Numbered from the stretch's first letter, positions 9,502 to 19,683 are shown. The stretch is 64,000 nt of DNA from Sphingobacterium faecium (GCF_003054045.1 NZ_QBKH01000005.1:434001-498000), one strand, 5' to 3'. Numbers and translations are program-made. The notes: a model not told the origin generated them from the sequence alone.

Positions 9502-11418
9502 ATGATATCAATAAATAACTTAACATTCGAAATAGGCTCTCGCGCATTGTATGATGAGGCCAACTGGCATATTAAACCTGGAGATAAAGTAGGTCTAATT
9601 GGTGCAAATGGTACTGGTAAATCAACTTTATTGCGATTGATAGTAGGACAATACACACCTACCTCAGGTAGTATATCGATGGCTAAGGACTTAAAAATTG
9701 GATACTTAAACCAAGATCTATTGTCTTATCATTCTGATAAAAGTATTTTACATGTTGCGATGGAGGCTTTTGAACGCCAAAATCAACTACATTCAGAAAT
9801 AGAAAATCTACTCCAAAAATTAGAAACAGATTATTCTGACGATATTCTAAATAAACTAAGTGATAAGCAAATGGAATTTGAAGCTTTAGACGGCTACAGT
9901 ATCGAGTTTCGTGCGCATGAGATCTTAGCGGGACTAGGTTTTTCAGAAGATGAGCAAAAACGTCCCTTAGCAACATTCTCTGGTGGATGGCGTATGCGTG
10001 TCATGCTGGCGAGAATCTTATTGCAAACTCCAGACATCTTATTACTGGATGAGCCAACTAACCACATGGATTTACCTTCCATCAAATGGTTAGAAAACTA
10101 CCTGCAGGGATTTGAAGGTGCTATCGTGATTGTTTCTCACGATAGGTATTTCCTAGACCGTATTATTAAAAAAACCGTAGAATCACGTAAAGGGAAGTTA
10201 ACACTTTATGCTGGTAATTACAGTTTCTATTTAGAAGAAAAAGCATTAAGAAGTGAGATTCAGGCTGGTCAATTCAAGAACCAACAGGCCAAAATCAAAC
10301 AAGAAGAGCGTCTTATCGAACGTTTCCGCGCGAAAGCTTCGAAGGCAAAGATGGCACAATCTCGTATTAAAGCTTTGGATAGAATGGAGAAAGTAGAAGA
10401 TGTGGATGATGATAATCCAACAGTAAACTTCAGCTTCAAATTTTCAAAACCATCCGGAAGACATGTTGTTACTCTAGAAAATGTATCTAAAGCATACCCT
10501 AATCTAGAAATTTTAAGAAATACGGCAGGAATCATTGAAAAGGGTGACAAGATTGCTCTGATTGGTGCTAATGGTAAAGGTAAATCTACCTTATTACGTA
10601 TTGTAGCAGGTGCAGATCCAGATTATGAAGGAAAATCTGAACATGGTCATAATGTATCTCAAACGTTTTTTGCACAGCATCAGTTGGAGGCTCTACACTT
10701 AGAAAATAGCATTATCGCGGAGATGCAAGCATTTGCTCCAAAACATACGGACACCGAACTGCGCTCCATTTTAGGTTGTTTCTTATTTTCTGGTGATGAT
10801 GCATTCAAAAAGATTAAGGTCCTTTCCGGGGGTGAAAAATCTCGCGTCGCCCTAGCAAAAGCATTAACTGCTGATGCCAACTTCTTAGCACTCGATGAGC
10901 CAACCAATCACTTGGATATGCAATCGGTCAATATTCTGATCCAAGCACTGCAGCAATTTGAAGGTACTTTGATCGTTGTATCGCACGATAGGTATTTTCT
11001 AGATCATGTTGCCAACAAAATATGGTATATCGAAGATAAACAGATCAAAGAATATCCAGGAACTTACCAAGAATTTGAGGATTGGAATTCGAAACGGATA
11101 ATCAAACCTGAAGAAAAAAAAGTAGAGAAGAAAGTAGTTGTAGAGGAACCTAAAAAAGTCAAAGTTGCTCCTACTGATGATAAATTCAAATTGATCAGTA
11201 AAAAGAACAAAGAGCTCGCTGCATTAGAGTTAAAGGTGGTTGAAAAAGAACTTATTGTCAAAAATTTAGAAATAGATTTAGCAAAAGAAGAAATTTATTC
11301 AAATACAGTTAAACTACAAGAATACACACGTAACTATAACTCTTCTAAAGCGGAATTAACGCAATTGCAAAAGAATTGGGAAGAACTCGCGGAAGAAATC
11401 ATGGAATTAGAGGACTAA
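9502..11418 (+). CDS. ABC-F family ATPase (ribosome-associated type)
   Basis: 638 aa from ATG 9502 ([12 protein letters not shown]). The longer frame to 9394 overlaps pyrD and lacks family similarity. There are two ABC domains: Walker [10 protein letters not shown] (34-42), signature FSGGWRMRV and Walker [12 protein letters not shown] in the first; [24 protein letters not shown] and [11 protein letters not shown] in the second. A basic linker lies between them. There is no membrane domain. A Lys/Glu-rich C-terminal coiled coil (about 545-638) resembles Uup/YdiF types. Such proteins bind the ribosomal E site; resistance cannot be inferred. Confidence 0.92.
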   Translation: MISINNLTFEIGSRALYDEANWHIKPGDKVGLIGANGTGKSTLLRLIVGQYTPTSGSISMAKDLKIGYLNQDLLSYHSDKSILHVAMEAFERQNQLHSEIENLLQKLETDYSDDILNKLSDKQMEFEALDGYSIEFRAHEILAGLGFSEDEQKRPLATFSGGWRMRVMLARILLQTPDILLLDEPTNHMDLPSIKWLENYLQGFEGAIVIVSHDRYFLDRIIKKTVESRKGKLTLYAGNYSFYLEEKALRSEIQAGQFKNQQAKIKQEERLIERFRAKASKAKMAQSRIKALDRMEKVEDVDDDNPTVNFSFKFSKPSGRHVVTLENVSKAYPNLEILRNTAGIIEKGDKIALIGANGKGKSTLLRIVAGADPDYEGKSEHGHNVSQTFFAQHQLEALHLENSIIAEMQAFAPKHTDTELRSILGCFLFSGDDAFKKIKVLSGGEKSRVALAKALTADANFLALDEPTNHLDMQSVNILIQALQQFEGTLIVVSHDRYFLDHVANKIWYIEDKQIKEYPGTYQEFEDWNSKRIIKPEEKKVEKKVVVEEPKKVKVAPTDDKFKLISKKNKELAALELKVVEKELIVKNLEIDLAKEEIYSNTVKLQEYTRNYNSSKAELTQLQKNWEELAEEIMELED

Positions 11419-11439
11419 TAGTCGAAAATTAAGGTATCA

Positions 11440-11479
11440 GGTATACAATAGACAAGCTTTATTGTATACCTTTTTTTTA
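11440..11479 (+). terminator. Rho-independent terminator after the ABC-F gene
   Basis: GGTATACAAT (11440-11449) pairs perfectly with ATTGTATACC (11461-11470) and is followed by eight T. The next gene starts 11 bp after the T-run. Confidence 0.88.
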
Positions 11480-11489
11480 TCTTAGTATT

Positions 11490-12302
11490 GTGAATATCAA
11501 CTGGATTGAAAGTATCATCTTCCCGAAGGTTTTTTTGAATGAAGGGAAAGCTAGCACATTCCTCCGAGGAAAAACAATTTTAATAACCGGAGCAAGCGAT
11601 GGTATTGGAAAAGCATGTGCATTGCTTTTTTCAAAATTTAATGTCCATTTAATCCTTGTGGGTCGCTCTAGAGAGCGATTAGATGAGGTTGCAAAAATTA
11701 TTATAAACCACAATTCAACTGCTTCGATCTTTGTTGCCGACCTGTATCAAGAAGAACAGGTAGATCAACTTCTTGCGCATATTCGCGCGCAACAAACACC
11801 GATCGACATCTTTATTTCCAATGCTGGTAAATCGATCCAACGCTCACTGCAACATTCATTATTACGTTATCACGATTTTACCCGAACAAATGCGCTTAAT
11901 TATTTAGCACCTGTAAAAATAACATTGGCCATTACCCCTATTTTATCAAAACAATGTGGACAGATTGTAAATGTTTCAGCTTTAAATGTATTGCTATTAC
12001 CAATAGCAAAGTGGGCAGCTTATCAGGCATCAAAAACAGCTTTCGATCAATATTGTCGATCGAATCAATCGGAATGGAGAAAAATGAATATTCGGTTGAA
12101 GACCATATATTTACCACTGGTAAAAACAAAAATGATTACCCCTAATGTGACGTATCAAAATATGCCTGCAATGGAGAGAAATGAAGCAGCGTTACGTATT
12201 TTGAAACTTTTGATGGGTGCATCTAGTTATTCTAGACCGTGGTGGGCTATTTTTCCCATTACAATTGGCTTTTTTATTCGGAAATTTTGGGATAGAATCT
12301 AA
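11490..12302 (+). CDS. Short-chain dehydrogenase/reductase
   Basis: 270 aa with a GTG start at 11490; no internal Met precedes the cofactor motif. Classical SDR signs: TGASDGIG (33-40, NAD(P) binding), NAG (111-113), Ser163 in VNVSAL, and the YxxxK pair Y178/K182. A 27-residue N-terminal extension and a hydrophobic C-terminus (PWWAIFPITIGFFIRKF) suggest membrane association, as in lipid-modifying SDRs. The adenylate-forming enzyme starts 10 bp downstream, so they form a two-gene unit. The substrate is unknown; lipid or fatty-acyl metabolism is an inference. Confidence 0.85.
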   Translation: MNINWIESIIFPKVFLNEGKASTFLRGKTILITGASDGIGKACALLFSKFNVHLILVGRSRERLDEVAKIIINHNSTASIFVADLYQEEQVDQLLAHIRAQQTPIDIFISNAGKSIQRSLQHSLLRYHDFTRTNALNYLAPVKITLAITPILSKQCGQIVNVSALNVLLLPIAKWAAYQASKTAFDQYCRSNQSEWRKMNIRLKTIYLPLVKTKMITPNVTYQNMPAMERNEAALRILKLLMGASSYSRPWWAIFPITIGFFIRKFWDRI

Positions 12303-12312
12303 TCAGGTTATC

Positions 12313-13716
12313 ATGGTATTAAAAAAGCAATTCAGTTTTTCAAAACAGCTACTAAAATCAATATGGTACACTTTCCAATCTGGCATTAATCTTTTTACAT
12401 TATTAAAATCTGTAAGAAATTCAGAACACAGTTATTTGAATGATGGTAATTGCAAGATTAACTATGCGCAATTGTATCATGACTCATTTTCTGTTATAGA
12501 AAAATTAAGAACATTTCATTCGAATCAAATTGATGATCAAGTTGTGCTTTTAGCTGATAATAGCTTTGATTTTATAAAGTACTTATTTGCACTCTCGGCC
12601 CTGTCAAAAGAAATTGTTATCATCAGCCCTCACCTCTCTGAAAATCAATTAGAAACTATTTTACAAAATTATAGATCGACATTGATTATTACAGATCATA
12701 TACAGCGATTAAAAAATATCAATAGGCAATCGAACTGTTATTCTTTTGATGAAATAAATTCATATATTCCACATCTAGCAACAAAAAGATTTAAACGAAA
12801 TAATGGAAAAATAACTATTTTAAGTACAGGAACTTCCAATATGCCAACTCCTGTAGAACGCAAGGTTAATATTACTAAAATATGGAATCCATTTATTGAA
12901 CTGATTTCCAGATTAGAATTACTTCGTTATTCATCCTGTCAGATCACTGTTCCCTTTTATCATGGCTATGGTCTCGCAAGTTTAGTATTAGGGCTATTTC
13001 TGAAACAAGATATCCACTTCACTGGAAAGTTTAGTTCAAAAGCCGTCGCTCAATCCATCATCAACAATCGTATCGACTGTTTAGTTATCTTGCCTGCTAT
13101 GATGACTAAAATTATCGCCGCAGATTATCAAGCTTTGGGTATTTGTAAATGCCTGATTTCAGGTGGGGATAAGCTTGAACCGACGTGGGTATCTTTTATT
13201 CTAAATCAATACCCGACCACCAAAATCTTCAACCTTTATGGCACGACAGAGTTAGGTATATGCAGTATTGCCACCCAACAAGATTTAATAATGAACAACA
13301 GCACTATCGGTCGATTCCTTAAAGGTATCAAATACCGTTTACATGAAAATCAGGAACTTCAAATAAGGTGTTCCTGGATACAGGATCGATCTAAACGGGA
13401 ATATCTCAGCACGGGTGACCTTATTCGAATCGATAAAAATGGTTTATTATATTATCTAGGCCGCATGAACGATTCGAGTAATATCGGAGGACATGTTGTA
13501 CATGGTGATGAACTTGCTAAAAAGATTACTGCATATCCATCCATAATTGAGGCAAGAGTGATCATTTACAAGAATGAGATTTTAATCCATGAATTAAGAT
13601 TAAAGCTTACATTAAAAACTGATGCTGTATTTGATCAAGATGATTTTAAAAATTGGCTAGAAAAAACTTTTCCAAAATATTTACAACCTAAATCTATTGA
13701 TTATAGCTTTAAATAA
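12313..13716 (+). CDS. AMP-binding (acyl-CoA ligase-like) protein with degenerate core
   Basis: 467 aa from ATG 12313; a longer frame to 12217 only overlaps the SDR. Adenylate-forming motifs are recognisable but altered: the phosphate loop is LSTGTSNMPTPVERK (170-184) where the family has SGTTGxPKG, A5 is LYGTTELG (308-315), STGD is at 366-369 and YLGRMND at 381-387. The C-terminal domain is short and lacks a clear PxxxxGKxxR catalytic-lysine segment. It may activate an acyl group for the SDR partner, or may have lost adenylation. It is clearly AT-rich and divergent. Confidence 0.75.
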   Translation: MVLKKQFSFSKQLLKSIWYTFQSGINLFTLLKSVRNSEHSYLNDGNCKINYAQLYHDSFSVIEKLRTFHSNQIDDQVVLLADNSFDFIKYLFALSALSKEIVIISPHLSENQLETILQNYRSTLIITDHIQRLKNINRQSNCYSFDEINSYIPHLATKRFKRNNGKITILSTGTSNMPTPVERKVNITKIWNPFIELISRLELLRYSSCQITVPFYHGYGLASLVLGLFLKQDIHFTGKFSSKAVAQSIINNRIDCLVILPAMMTKIIAADYQALGICKCLISGGDKLEPTWVSFILNQYPTTKIFNLYGTTELGICSIATQQDLIMNNSTIGRFLKGIKYRLHENQELQIRCSWIQDRSKREYLSTGDLIRIDKNGLLYYLGRMNDSSNIGGHVVHGDELAKKITAYPSIIEARVIIYKNEILIHELRLKLTLKTDAVFDQDDFKNWLEKTFPKYLQPKSIDYSFK

Positions 13717-13793
13717 GCTTAAATATAGGGCAACCTTCACATGGTTGGTAAATAAAAAAGACTTCATCTGCAACCTAAAAATCAGCGCATTGT

Positions 13794-14450
13794 TTAATTA
13801 TAATAAAATTCCTTCACCGGATTAAAATGGATCAACCTTTCATTGAATTTATTGATATCTTCCATTTTTCCAGATAAATCGTAAATGATAGCCAACTCGC
13901 CACCCAGCTTTTCAATTGTTTTGCGATTATATTTGACTTTAAATGTATCGGCTTCATTTTCAAAGTTTGCAACATGCTCAAAGTTGCAGTCTACAAATCG
14001 AACATGGACGGTACGTATTAAGTAATATCGTGATAACATCAGTTCAATTTCTTGAAATAAGGATAAAATAATTACCATAAAAAAGGTGAAGAACAAAGCG
14101 AGTTTTGTTTCACCGATTCCAGCGATCATACCAAGGCCGGCAGTCGACCATATAACCGCAGATGTCGTCAAACCTTTGACCGATAGCTTTCCTTTAAATA
14201 TAACGCCAGCACCAATAAAACCAATACCTGTAACAATATTAGCGGCAATACGATCGTCACTTCCACTGCCCCCCATCATTTTTGAAACTACAGTAAAAAC
14301 GGCTGATCCAAAACAGATCAATACGATCGTTCTAAATCCAGCCGCCTTATTTCTATATTCCCTTTCAAAACCAATAATGGCTCCACAAAATATGGATACC
14401 AGTACATTCCAAATATATTGATTATCAAAAAAATTCAGCAAAGAGTCCAT
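13794..14450 (-). CDS. MgtC/SapB family membrane protein
   Basis: 218 aa. The N-terminal half is the MgtC membrane domain: FCGAIIGFEREYRNKAAGFRTIVLICFGSAVFTV, then RIAANIVTGIGFIGAGVIFKG and GLTTSAVIWSTAGLGMIAGIG, with four to five hydrophobic helices. The C-terminal half (about 140-218) is a soluble ACT-like domain. Relatives are linked to magnesium homeostasis and acid or intracellular survival, but orthologues outside pathogens are poorly studied. It starts 15 bp after mutS2 and is likely the last gene of that leftward operon. Confidence 0.9.
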   Translation of the reverse strand: MDSLLNFFDNQYIWNVLVSIFCGAIIGFEREYRNKAAGFRTIVLICFGSAVFTVVSKMMGGSGSDDRIAANIVTGIGFIGAGVIFKGKLSVKGLTTSAVIWSTAGLGMIAGIGETKLALFFTFFMVIILSLFQEIELMLSRYYLIRTVHVRFVDCNFEHVANFENEADTFKVKYNRKTIEKLGGELAIIYDLSGKMEDINKFNERLIHFNPVKEFYYN

Positions 14451-14465
14451 AGCAATCGAAGAATA

Positions 14466-16841
14466 TTATAAATAGGCATATGTTATACCATCACCTCCAC
14501 GATCCTGATGTTCATCTTCAAATCTGGAAATATGACTATACTTTCTCAAATAGTCACGAATAAATTTACGCAAAATACCATCCCCCTTACCATGAATAAT
14601 TTTTAAAGAAGGATAACCAATCATTACTGCTCTATCCAATACTTTCTCAAGCTCATATAAGGCATCCTCGGTCCGCATACCACGAACGTCAATCTCCGGA
14701 TTAAAATCAGCTACAGCATGTGCCGATAATGTCTTAGAACCAGCCCTTGCTGCTTTTTTCAAGTCTTTACCCGCTAATTTAATGACATTCTTACGTTTTT
14801 GCACTGTTCGCAATTCTCCCATCGCCAAAATCAGATTGTTTTTAGCAATTTCTAATACTACAGCTTCGTTTTCAGAATCAATAATCTTGACCCAATCGCC
14901 AACAGCAATTTCCTCTGTAAGATCTGCAACAGTAACAGGCTTTTTATCCACCTTTTTATCTTTAGGAAGAATCGTCGCAAAAGAACTGTCTAGCTTTGCT
15001 CTGATTTCTTTTGTTTTCTCCTTATCAGCTTGTGCAGATTTTATTTCGGATACCGTGTTTTCAATTAATTTATTTGAATTTTTTAACAGCAACTGTGCCT
15101 CTTCCTTAGCTTTTTTTAGAATCGTCCTTTTGTTCTCCTCCAAATAATTTTGAAGTTCTTCATATTCTGATTTTATTCGAATCAATTCCTTTTCTCTTTT
15201 TGTGATCGCGGATTTAGTATCAAATATTTCTTTCTTCTCCCGCTCTAGATCAACCAACAACGTATCCACCTTTTTTTGATGAGTACCGACCTTTTGTTTT
15301 GCCAAATGAATAATCTCTTTATTCAGTCCAATTTTTTGAGCGATTTCAAAAGCATATGAACTACCTGGCTTTCCGATTTGTAAAATATACAAAGGTTTCA
15401 TGGCTACATTATCAAATAGCATGGATGCATTTTCTAAACCAGTTGTTTGATTTGCAAATACTTTCAAATTGGAATAGTGAGTCGTTACCACACCACGAAT
15501 ATTCTTTTTATTCAATACCTCCAGCACAGCCTCTGCGATAGGACCTCCAAAGAGTGGGTCAGTTCCTGTACCAAATTCATCAATCAAAACCAAGGTGCGC
15601 GCGGTGGCGAACTCTGTAAAATACTTCATTTTTGACAAATGGGCACTGTAGGTACTTAAATCACTTTCGATAGACTGGTCATCCCCAATATCAGCAAATA
15701 TTTGTTTGAATATACCCACCTTAGAATTGGCATCTGCTGGTATCAATAAACCAGATTGAAGCATCAGCTGCATCAATCCTACCGTTTTCATACAAACGGA
15801 CTTACCTCCTGCGTTGGGGCCAGATACAACTATAACACGTTGTACTTCGTCAATCTTTATATTCAGCGGAACAATTGTACCACGGTCATGCTGAGCATTC
15901 AATGTTAACAATGGATGACGTGCATTGACCAGATTAATTTCTGCTTCTTTTGATAACTCAGGCATTTCAGCTTCAATATCTAATGCAAACAAAGCCTTAG
16001 ATCGGACAAAATCGACCTTAGTGAGCAATCCATCGTATGCCAACATCAAAGGTATATGTGGTCGTAGTTTAGTTGTTAATTCAACAAGAATACGGATTAC
16101 TTCACGTCTGCGTTCGAACTCCAAGTCTCTCACCTTATTATTAAGGTGAAACACCTCTTCTGGCTCAATATAAGCTGTTTGTCCAGTAGCTGATTCATCA
16201 TGAATCAAGCCTTTAACTTTACGCTTATTCTCCGCTAGAATGGGAATGCATAAGCGACCATCACGTATAGTCAGATTGCCATCAGCCGTCCAGCCACTAT
16301 TTTGTGCACTCTTAAAAATGATATCAATTCGCTTGCGCGCCTCTTGCTCAGCCTTTAAGATACTTTGAGAAAGATCTAATAACAGACGGGAAGCATTATG
16401 CTTCATTTTCCCACGATCATCAATAATCATTTCAATATCACGGATAATCTGCTTTTCAATGGGCAAGTGCTCAAATAATAATTCCAAATTAGGATATTGC
16501 CCTTGGCGATCATTAAAATAACGGATAATGGCATATACAGTTTTAAGTGAAAGCAGCACACGATGGAACTCCTCTTCCATTAAAAAAGCGCCTTCTACTT
16601 TGGCTTTTTCAACCAAAGCGCGAATGGGATATAAGTGATCTACCGGCAATGCATCATCGCTGGTCAGTAGATATTTAAATTCGTTAGTTTGACGTAAAAA
16701 TTTATCAATTTGGTCAAATCGAGTTTGTGGTTGTATTTTATCAACCAAATCACGCCCCGACTCACTGATACATTTTTGTTTTATCAATTCCTTTATCTCG
16801 GCAAAACCGAGTTTATCACTTGCGTTATTAGGATAAATCAT
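14466..16841 (-). CDS. mutS2: MutS2 family ATPase/endonuclease
   Basis: 791 aa, the usual MutS2 length. It lacks the MutS mismatch-recognition domain. The core and clamp regions precede the ATPase, with Walker A GPNAGGKS (341-348), DIGDDQSIESDLSTYSAHL and LVLIDEFGTGTDP (Walker B). A long Lys/Glu coiled coil (about 520-640) follows, then a KOW-like segment. The C-terminal Smr domain has DVRGMRTEDAL and HGKGDGILR. Family members act on branched DNA and, in Firmicutes, on collided ribosomes (RqcU). It lies 14 bp after the DUF4296 lipoprotein gene and 15 bp before mgtC. Confidence 0.94.
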   Translation of the reverse strand: MIYPNNASDKLGFAEIKELIKQKCISESGRDLVDKIQPQTRFDQIDKFLRQTNEFKYLLTSDDALPVDHLYPIRALVEKAKVEGAFLMEEEFHRVLLSLKTVYAIIRYFNDRQGQYPNLELLFEHLPIEKQIIRDIEMIIDDRGKMKHNASRLLLDLSQSILKAEQEARKRIDIIFKSAQNSGWTADGNLTIRDGRLCIPILAENKRKVKGLIHDESATGQTAYIEPEEVFHLNNKVRDLEFERRREVIRILVELTTKLRPHIPLMLAYDGLLTKVDFVRSKALFALDIEAEMPELSKEAEINLVNARHPLLTLNAQHDRGTIVPLNIKIDEVQRVIVVSGPNAGGKSVCMKTVGLMQLMLQSGLLIPADANSKVGIFKQIFADIGDDQSIESDLSTYSAHLSKMKYFTEFATARTLVLIDEFGTGTDPLFGGPIAEAVLEVLNKKNIRGVVTTHYSNLKVFANQTTGLENASMLFDNVAMKPLYILQIGKPGSSYAFEIAQKIGLNKEIIHLAKQKVGTHQKKVDTLLVDLEREKKEIFDTKSAITKREKELIRIKSEYEELQNYLEENKRTILKKAKEEAQLLLKNSNKLIENTVSEIKSAQADKEKTKEIRAKLDSSFATILPKDKKVDKKPVTVADLTEEIAVGDWVKIIDSENEAVVLEIAKNNLILAMGELRTVQKRKNVIKLAGKDLKKAARAGSKTLSAHAVADFNPEIDVRGMRTEDALYELEKVLDRAVMIGYPSLKIIHGKGDGILRKFIRDYLRKYSHISRFEDEHQDRGGDGITYAYL

Positions 16842-16855
16842 GTTTTAATTAAAAT

Positions 16856-17650
16856 TTATTTAACCGGTTTATGAGGCAAAATTTCCAGCTTTTGACTGGA
16901 TTTTGCATCCAATAGTACAGGAGGTTTCTCCGGTTTTTTCACCTCCTTAATATCAGTACGCACAGGTACATTTTCCGAAACCTTTACAGATTCCAGTTCA
17001 GGTCTTTGATCATTACGAATAGACTTAGCTTCTACTTTCGGTACAGCTGTCGAATCAATCGACGATTTTACTGGAGGTGGAATATGTTTAAGTAGAAATG
17101 TACCCAAATTCAGGTTCCCCTTTAATCCTGTCTGATCATAAAAATCTTGAGATGCCTTTTTGTAATCCCACTTTGTACTATCCGGTTTGTAGTTCAAAAT
17201 CAATTTCTTTTGCCGTTCATATAAAGCAATAAAGTCATTTACACGCGTTAAGCTATCCTGAAAGAGTGCCGTCCGAATAGAATCCTTTCTGCGTACAGAA
17301 TCCATCCTAGACTGATCTGCCTTGATATATCCTTCATTCATCTTTTTTAAGTTGTTCCCAACCTCTTCATATATCTTATTCATCGACTCGGCATCACTCG
17401 CATAAAAAGATAAATTTTTCTTAAAAGTAGTCGAGTCTAGATCGAACTTCTTAAAAGTATTGTCATAAAGTGGAAAAATAACTTTCCTTGCACTATCAGC
17501 ATCTAATGTTGATAAATAAGAGTCTGTTATATAAATCTCAGTCAAGACCTTCACAAAATCCTTTTTCGGGATAATATCTTTCTCATTCGTACTTTTACAA
17601 GAAACAAATAAAAAAATCAGAGCAAGTACATTCAGTATTAATCGTTGCAT
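16856..17650 (-). CDS. DUF4296-like lipoprotein
   Basis: 264 aa from ATG 17650, chosen because it gives a clean lipoprotein signal (MQRLILNVLALIFLFVSCKS, lipobox FVSC, Cys18). The frame extends 30 codons further but those add no sensible leader. The mature part has the DUF4296 pattern FVKVLTEIYITDSYLSTL (about 32-49), then charged helices. The C-terminus is rich in Pro, Lys and Glu and of low complexity. The function is unknown. It is the first gene of the lipoprotein-mutS2-mgtC unit, divergent from yggS. Confidence 0.8.
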   Translation of the reverse strand: MQRLILNVLALIFLFVSCKSTNEKDIIPKKDFVKVLTEIYITDSYLSTLDADSARKVIFPLYDNTFKKFDLDSTTFKKNLSFYASDAESMNKIYEEVGNNLKKMNEGYIKADQSRMDSVRRKDSIRTALFQDSLTRVNDFIALYERQKKLILNYKPDSTKWDYKKASQDFYDQTGLKGNLNLGTFLLKHIPPPVKSSIDSTAVPKVEAKSIRNDQRPELESVKVSENVPVRTDIKEVKKPEKPPVLLDAKSSQKLEILPHKPVK

Positions 17651-17664
17651 TTCGTAATTTTGTA

Positions 17665-17672
17665 CAAATTTA
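17665..17672 (-). promoter_or_regulatory. -7 promoter element of the lipoprotein-mutS2-mgtC operon
   Basis: On the minus strand TAAATTTG (17672 to 17665) matches TAnnTTTG and lies 14 bp before the ATG at 17650. This also supports the shorter start. Confidence 0.6.
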
Positions 17673-17723
17673 TAAAAAGGGCTGACATTTGGCACCCTTT
17701 GAATTCTTAAATATACAATTATC

Positions 17724-18416
17724 ATGAGTATTGCAAGCAACCTAGAAGCGATTAATTTAGAAGTTAAAGCGCTCGGCGTTCAACTAGTCGCTGTATCAAA
17801 AACAAAACCGAATGAAGATATCATGCAAGCCTATGAAGCTGGGCAGCGAGTTTTTGGTGAAAATCTAGTACAAGAACTGGTTGAAAAATACGAATCCTTG
17901 CCAAAAGATATCGAATGGCACCTGATTGGTCATCTTCAGACCAATAAAGTTAAATACATCGCTCCTTTCGTCACGCTTATCCATGCTGTGGATTCGCTCA
18001 AACTTTTAAAAGAAATCGACAAGCAAGCTGCTAAAAACAAACGTGTTATTGATTGTTTACTTCAAGTACATATTGCTGAGGAAGATACAAAGTTTGGTTT
18101 TGATCATGCCGAATTGATTGAAATGTTGCGTGATGAAGAATTTTTAGCTTTAAAACATGTTAACATCCGAGGTTTAATGGGTATAGCGACAAATACGGAA
18201 AATGAAAAGGAAATAAAAGAAGAGTTTTATGAATTAAAGTCACTTTATGATGGGATTAAAGCAAGCTTTTACCGTAAAAATGAAAGTTTTGATACATTGT
18301 CCATGGGAATGTCATCGGATTATAAATTAGCGATAGAGAAAGGATCAACCATGATCAGAGTAGGTAGCACCATTTTTGGTAAACGTGTAATCAAACATTT
18401 CAAAAATAATGACTAA
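17724..18416 (+). CDS. yggS: YggS/PLPBP-type pyridoxal phosphate homeostasis protein (copy 1)
   Basis: 230 aa, single-domain TIM-barrel PLP binder related to alanine racemase. Motifs: LVAVSKTKP (Schiff-base Lys27), FGENLVQE, WHLIGHLQTNKVKY, LLQVHIAEEDTKFGF, GLMGIAT, LSMGMSSDYKLAIEKGSTMIRVGSTIFG. These proteins buffer PLP levels rather than catalyse a known reaction. It overlaps the GNAT gene by 8 bp and leads a run toward lysC. A second, diverged copy is at 34482. Confidence 0.94.
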   Translation: MSIASNLEAINLEVKALGVQLVAVSKTKPNEDIMQAYEAGQRVFGENLVQELVEKYESLPKDIEWHLIGHLQTNKVKYIAPFVTLIHAVDSLKLLKEIDKQAAKNKRVIDCLLQVHIAEEDTKFGFDHAELIEMLRDEEFLALKHVNIRGLMGIATNTENEKEIKEEFYELKSLYDGIKASFYRKNESFDTLSMGMSSDYKLAIEKGSTMIRVGSTIFGKRVIKHFKNND

Positions 18417-18861
18417 AGCTATTATTAGGCCTGCTGTTGAAGCAGATGGTGTGAGGATGCTCGAATTAATTCGTGAACTTGCAATAGTGGAAAAAGCACC
18501 CGATGAGGTAACTGTCTCTATGGAAGAGTTTCTAGATGCGGGATTTGGAAAAAATCCTATCTGGGGAGCTTTTGTTGCAGAAGTTGATGAGAAAATTGTA
18601 GGAATTTCCTTATATTACATTCGTTATTCCACTTGGAAAGGAAGAAGGCTCTATCTGGAGGATTTGATTGTGACAGAAAGTATGCGTGGCTCTGGAATTG
18701 GCAAACAACTTTTCGAAGAAACTCTTAATTTAGGTAAATCACAAGGATATCACGGTATGGTATGGCAGGTACTAGACTGGAACGAACCTGCAATTCAATT
18801 CTACAAGAAATATAAAGCGGACTTCGATTCATCATGGATTAATGTATCGATCACATATTAA
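18409..18861 (+). CDS. GNAT N-acetyltransferase, SSAT-like
   Basis: 150 aa. Acetyl-CoA-binding motif A is LEDLIVTESMRGSGIGKQLFEE (83-104, R/QxxGxG/A). The C-terminal WQVLDWNEPAIQFYKKYKA is typical of GNATs close to diamine (spermidine/spermine) acetyltransferases, as is the N-terminal IRPAVEADGVRMLELIRELAIVEKAPDEV. An amine or thialysine-like substrate is likely but not proven. Its start overlaps yggS by 8 bp, which suggests translational coupling. Confidence 0.88.
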   Translation: MTKAIIRPAVEADGVRMLELIRELAIVEKAPDEVTVSMEEFLDAGFGKNPIWGAFVAEVDEKIVGISLYYIRYSTWKGRRLYLEDLIVTESMRGSGIGKQLFEETLNLGKSQGYHGMVWQVLDWNEPAIQFYKKYKADFDSSWINVSITY

Positions 18862-18885
18862 AAGATAAAAGAACGGTTAAGTTAC

Positions 18886-19683
18886 ATGAAACCAGCACAC
18901 TATTTATACCTCTATATTACATTTGCTTTATTGGGCAGCACTTCCTGTACAAGTGAGCAAGGAGAAACAGCACAAAAAATTAGTGGTGATACGCTCCATT
19001 ATGATATGAAGGAAGTGCATAGGTATAGTAGCTTTTTTGTAAAAGAAGGTAAAAAGATCGATACCACATTTTTTAAAGCAAGATATCCAGCTTTTAAAGA
19101 TACAATGATCAATAGCTTATTGAGCCATTCCATTAATCTAGAAGGTGACTCTGAAATAAATAGTGCAGCGAAGAGATTTGTGGATGCTTACGATGAGTAT
19201 GTAGAAGAAAATAACGGTCAGTCTTCTGCCACTTGGTTTAGAGATCTTCACGCCAAAGTTTATCAAAATACGCCTAGGTTTATCAGTATAGAAACTAATC
19301 AAACCGAATATACGGGTGGAGCCCATGGCGATCATTTTACCTTGTTCAATCATTTTGATATCAAAACAGATCAAAAAATAACGCTTGTTGATATTGTCGA
19401 TGAGAAAAATCAGAAAGAATTGACTAAAATTGCAGAAAAATATTTTCGCAAATTGGAAAAATTATCGAAGACAGAATCTCTAAATGACAAGTACTTTTTT
19501 GAATCAGGCAATTTCACACTTGCGAATAATTTTGCTTTAACAAAAGAAAGCCTGCTGTTCTATTACAATGTATATGAAATAAAACCTTACTCTGGGGGAA
19601 ATACAACCCTAGAAGTTCCATATAAAGATATTAAGCACTTGATTTCAAACAAGGGCTTGGCATATATCAATAGTATTAATTAG
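18886..19683 (+). CDS. Lipoprotein of the DUF4163/DUF3298 (RsiV-like) type
   Basis: 265 aa with a lipoprotein leader (lipobox GSTSC, Cys21). The mature protein has the pattern of extracellular RsiV-like domains: YPAF near the start, YTGGAHGDHFTLFNHFDIKT (DUF4163 signature, about 145-164), and a C-terminal DUF3298 block FYYNVYEIKPYSGGNTTLEVPYKDIKHLI. In RsiV this fold binds lysozyme; here there is no transmembrane anti-sigma part, so the role is unknown. It lies between GNAT and lysC in the same direction. Confidence 0.82.
   Translation: MKPAHYLYLYITFALLGSTSCTSEQGETAQKISGDTLHYDMKEVHRYSSFFVKEGKKIDTTFFKARYPAFKDTMINSLLSHSINLEGDSEINSAAKRFVDAYDEYVEENNGQSSATWFRDLHAKVYQNTPRFISIETNQTEYTGGAHGDHFTLFNHFDIKTDQKITLVDIVDEKNQKELTKIAEKYFRKLEKLSKTESLNDKYFFESGNFTLANNFALTKESLLFYYNVYEIKPYSGGNTTLEVPYKDIKHLISNKGLAYINSIN

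Noticed and set aside
9502..11418. ABC-F antibiotic resistance protein
   Set aside because: Closest to housekeeping Uup/YdiF types by the C-terminal coiled coil; no resistance evidence.
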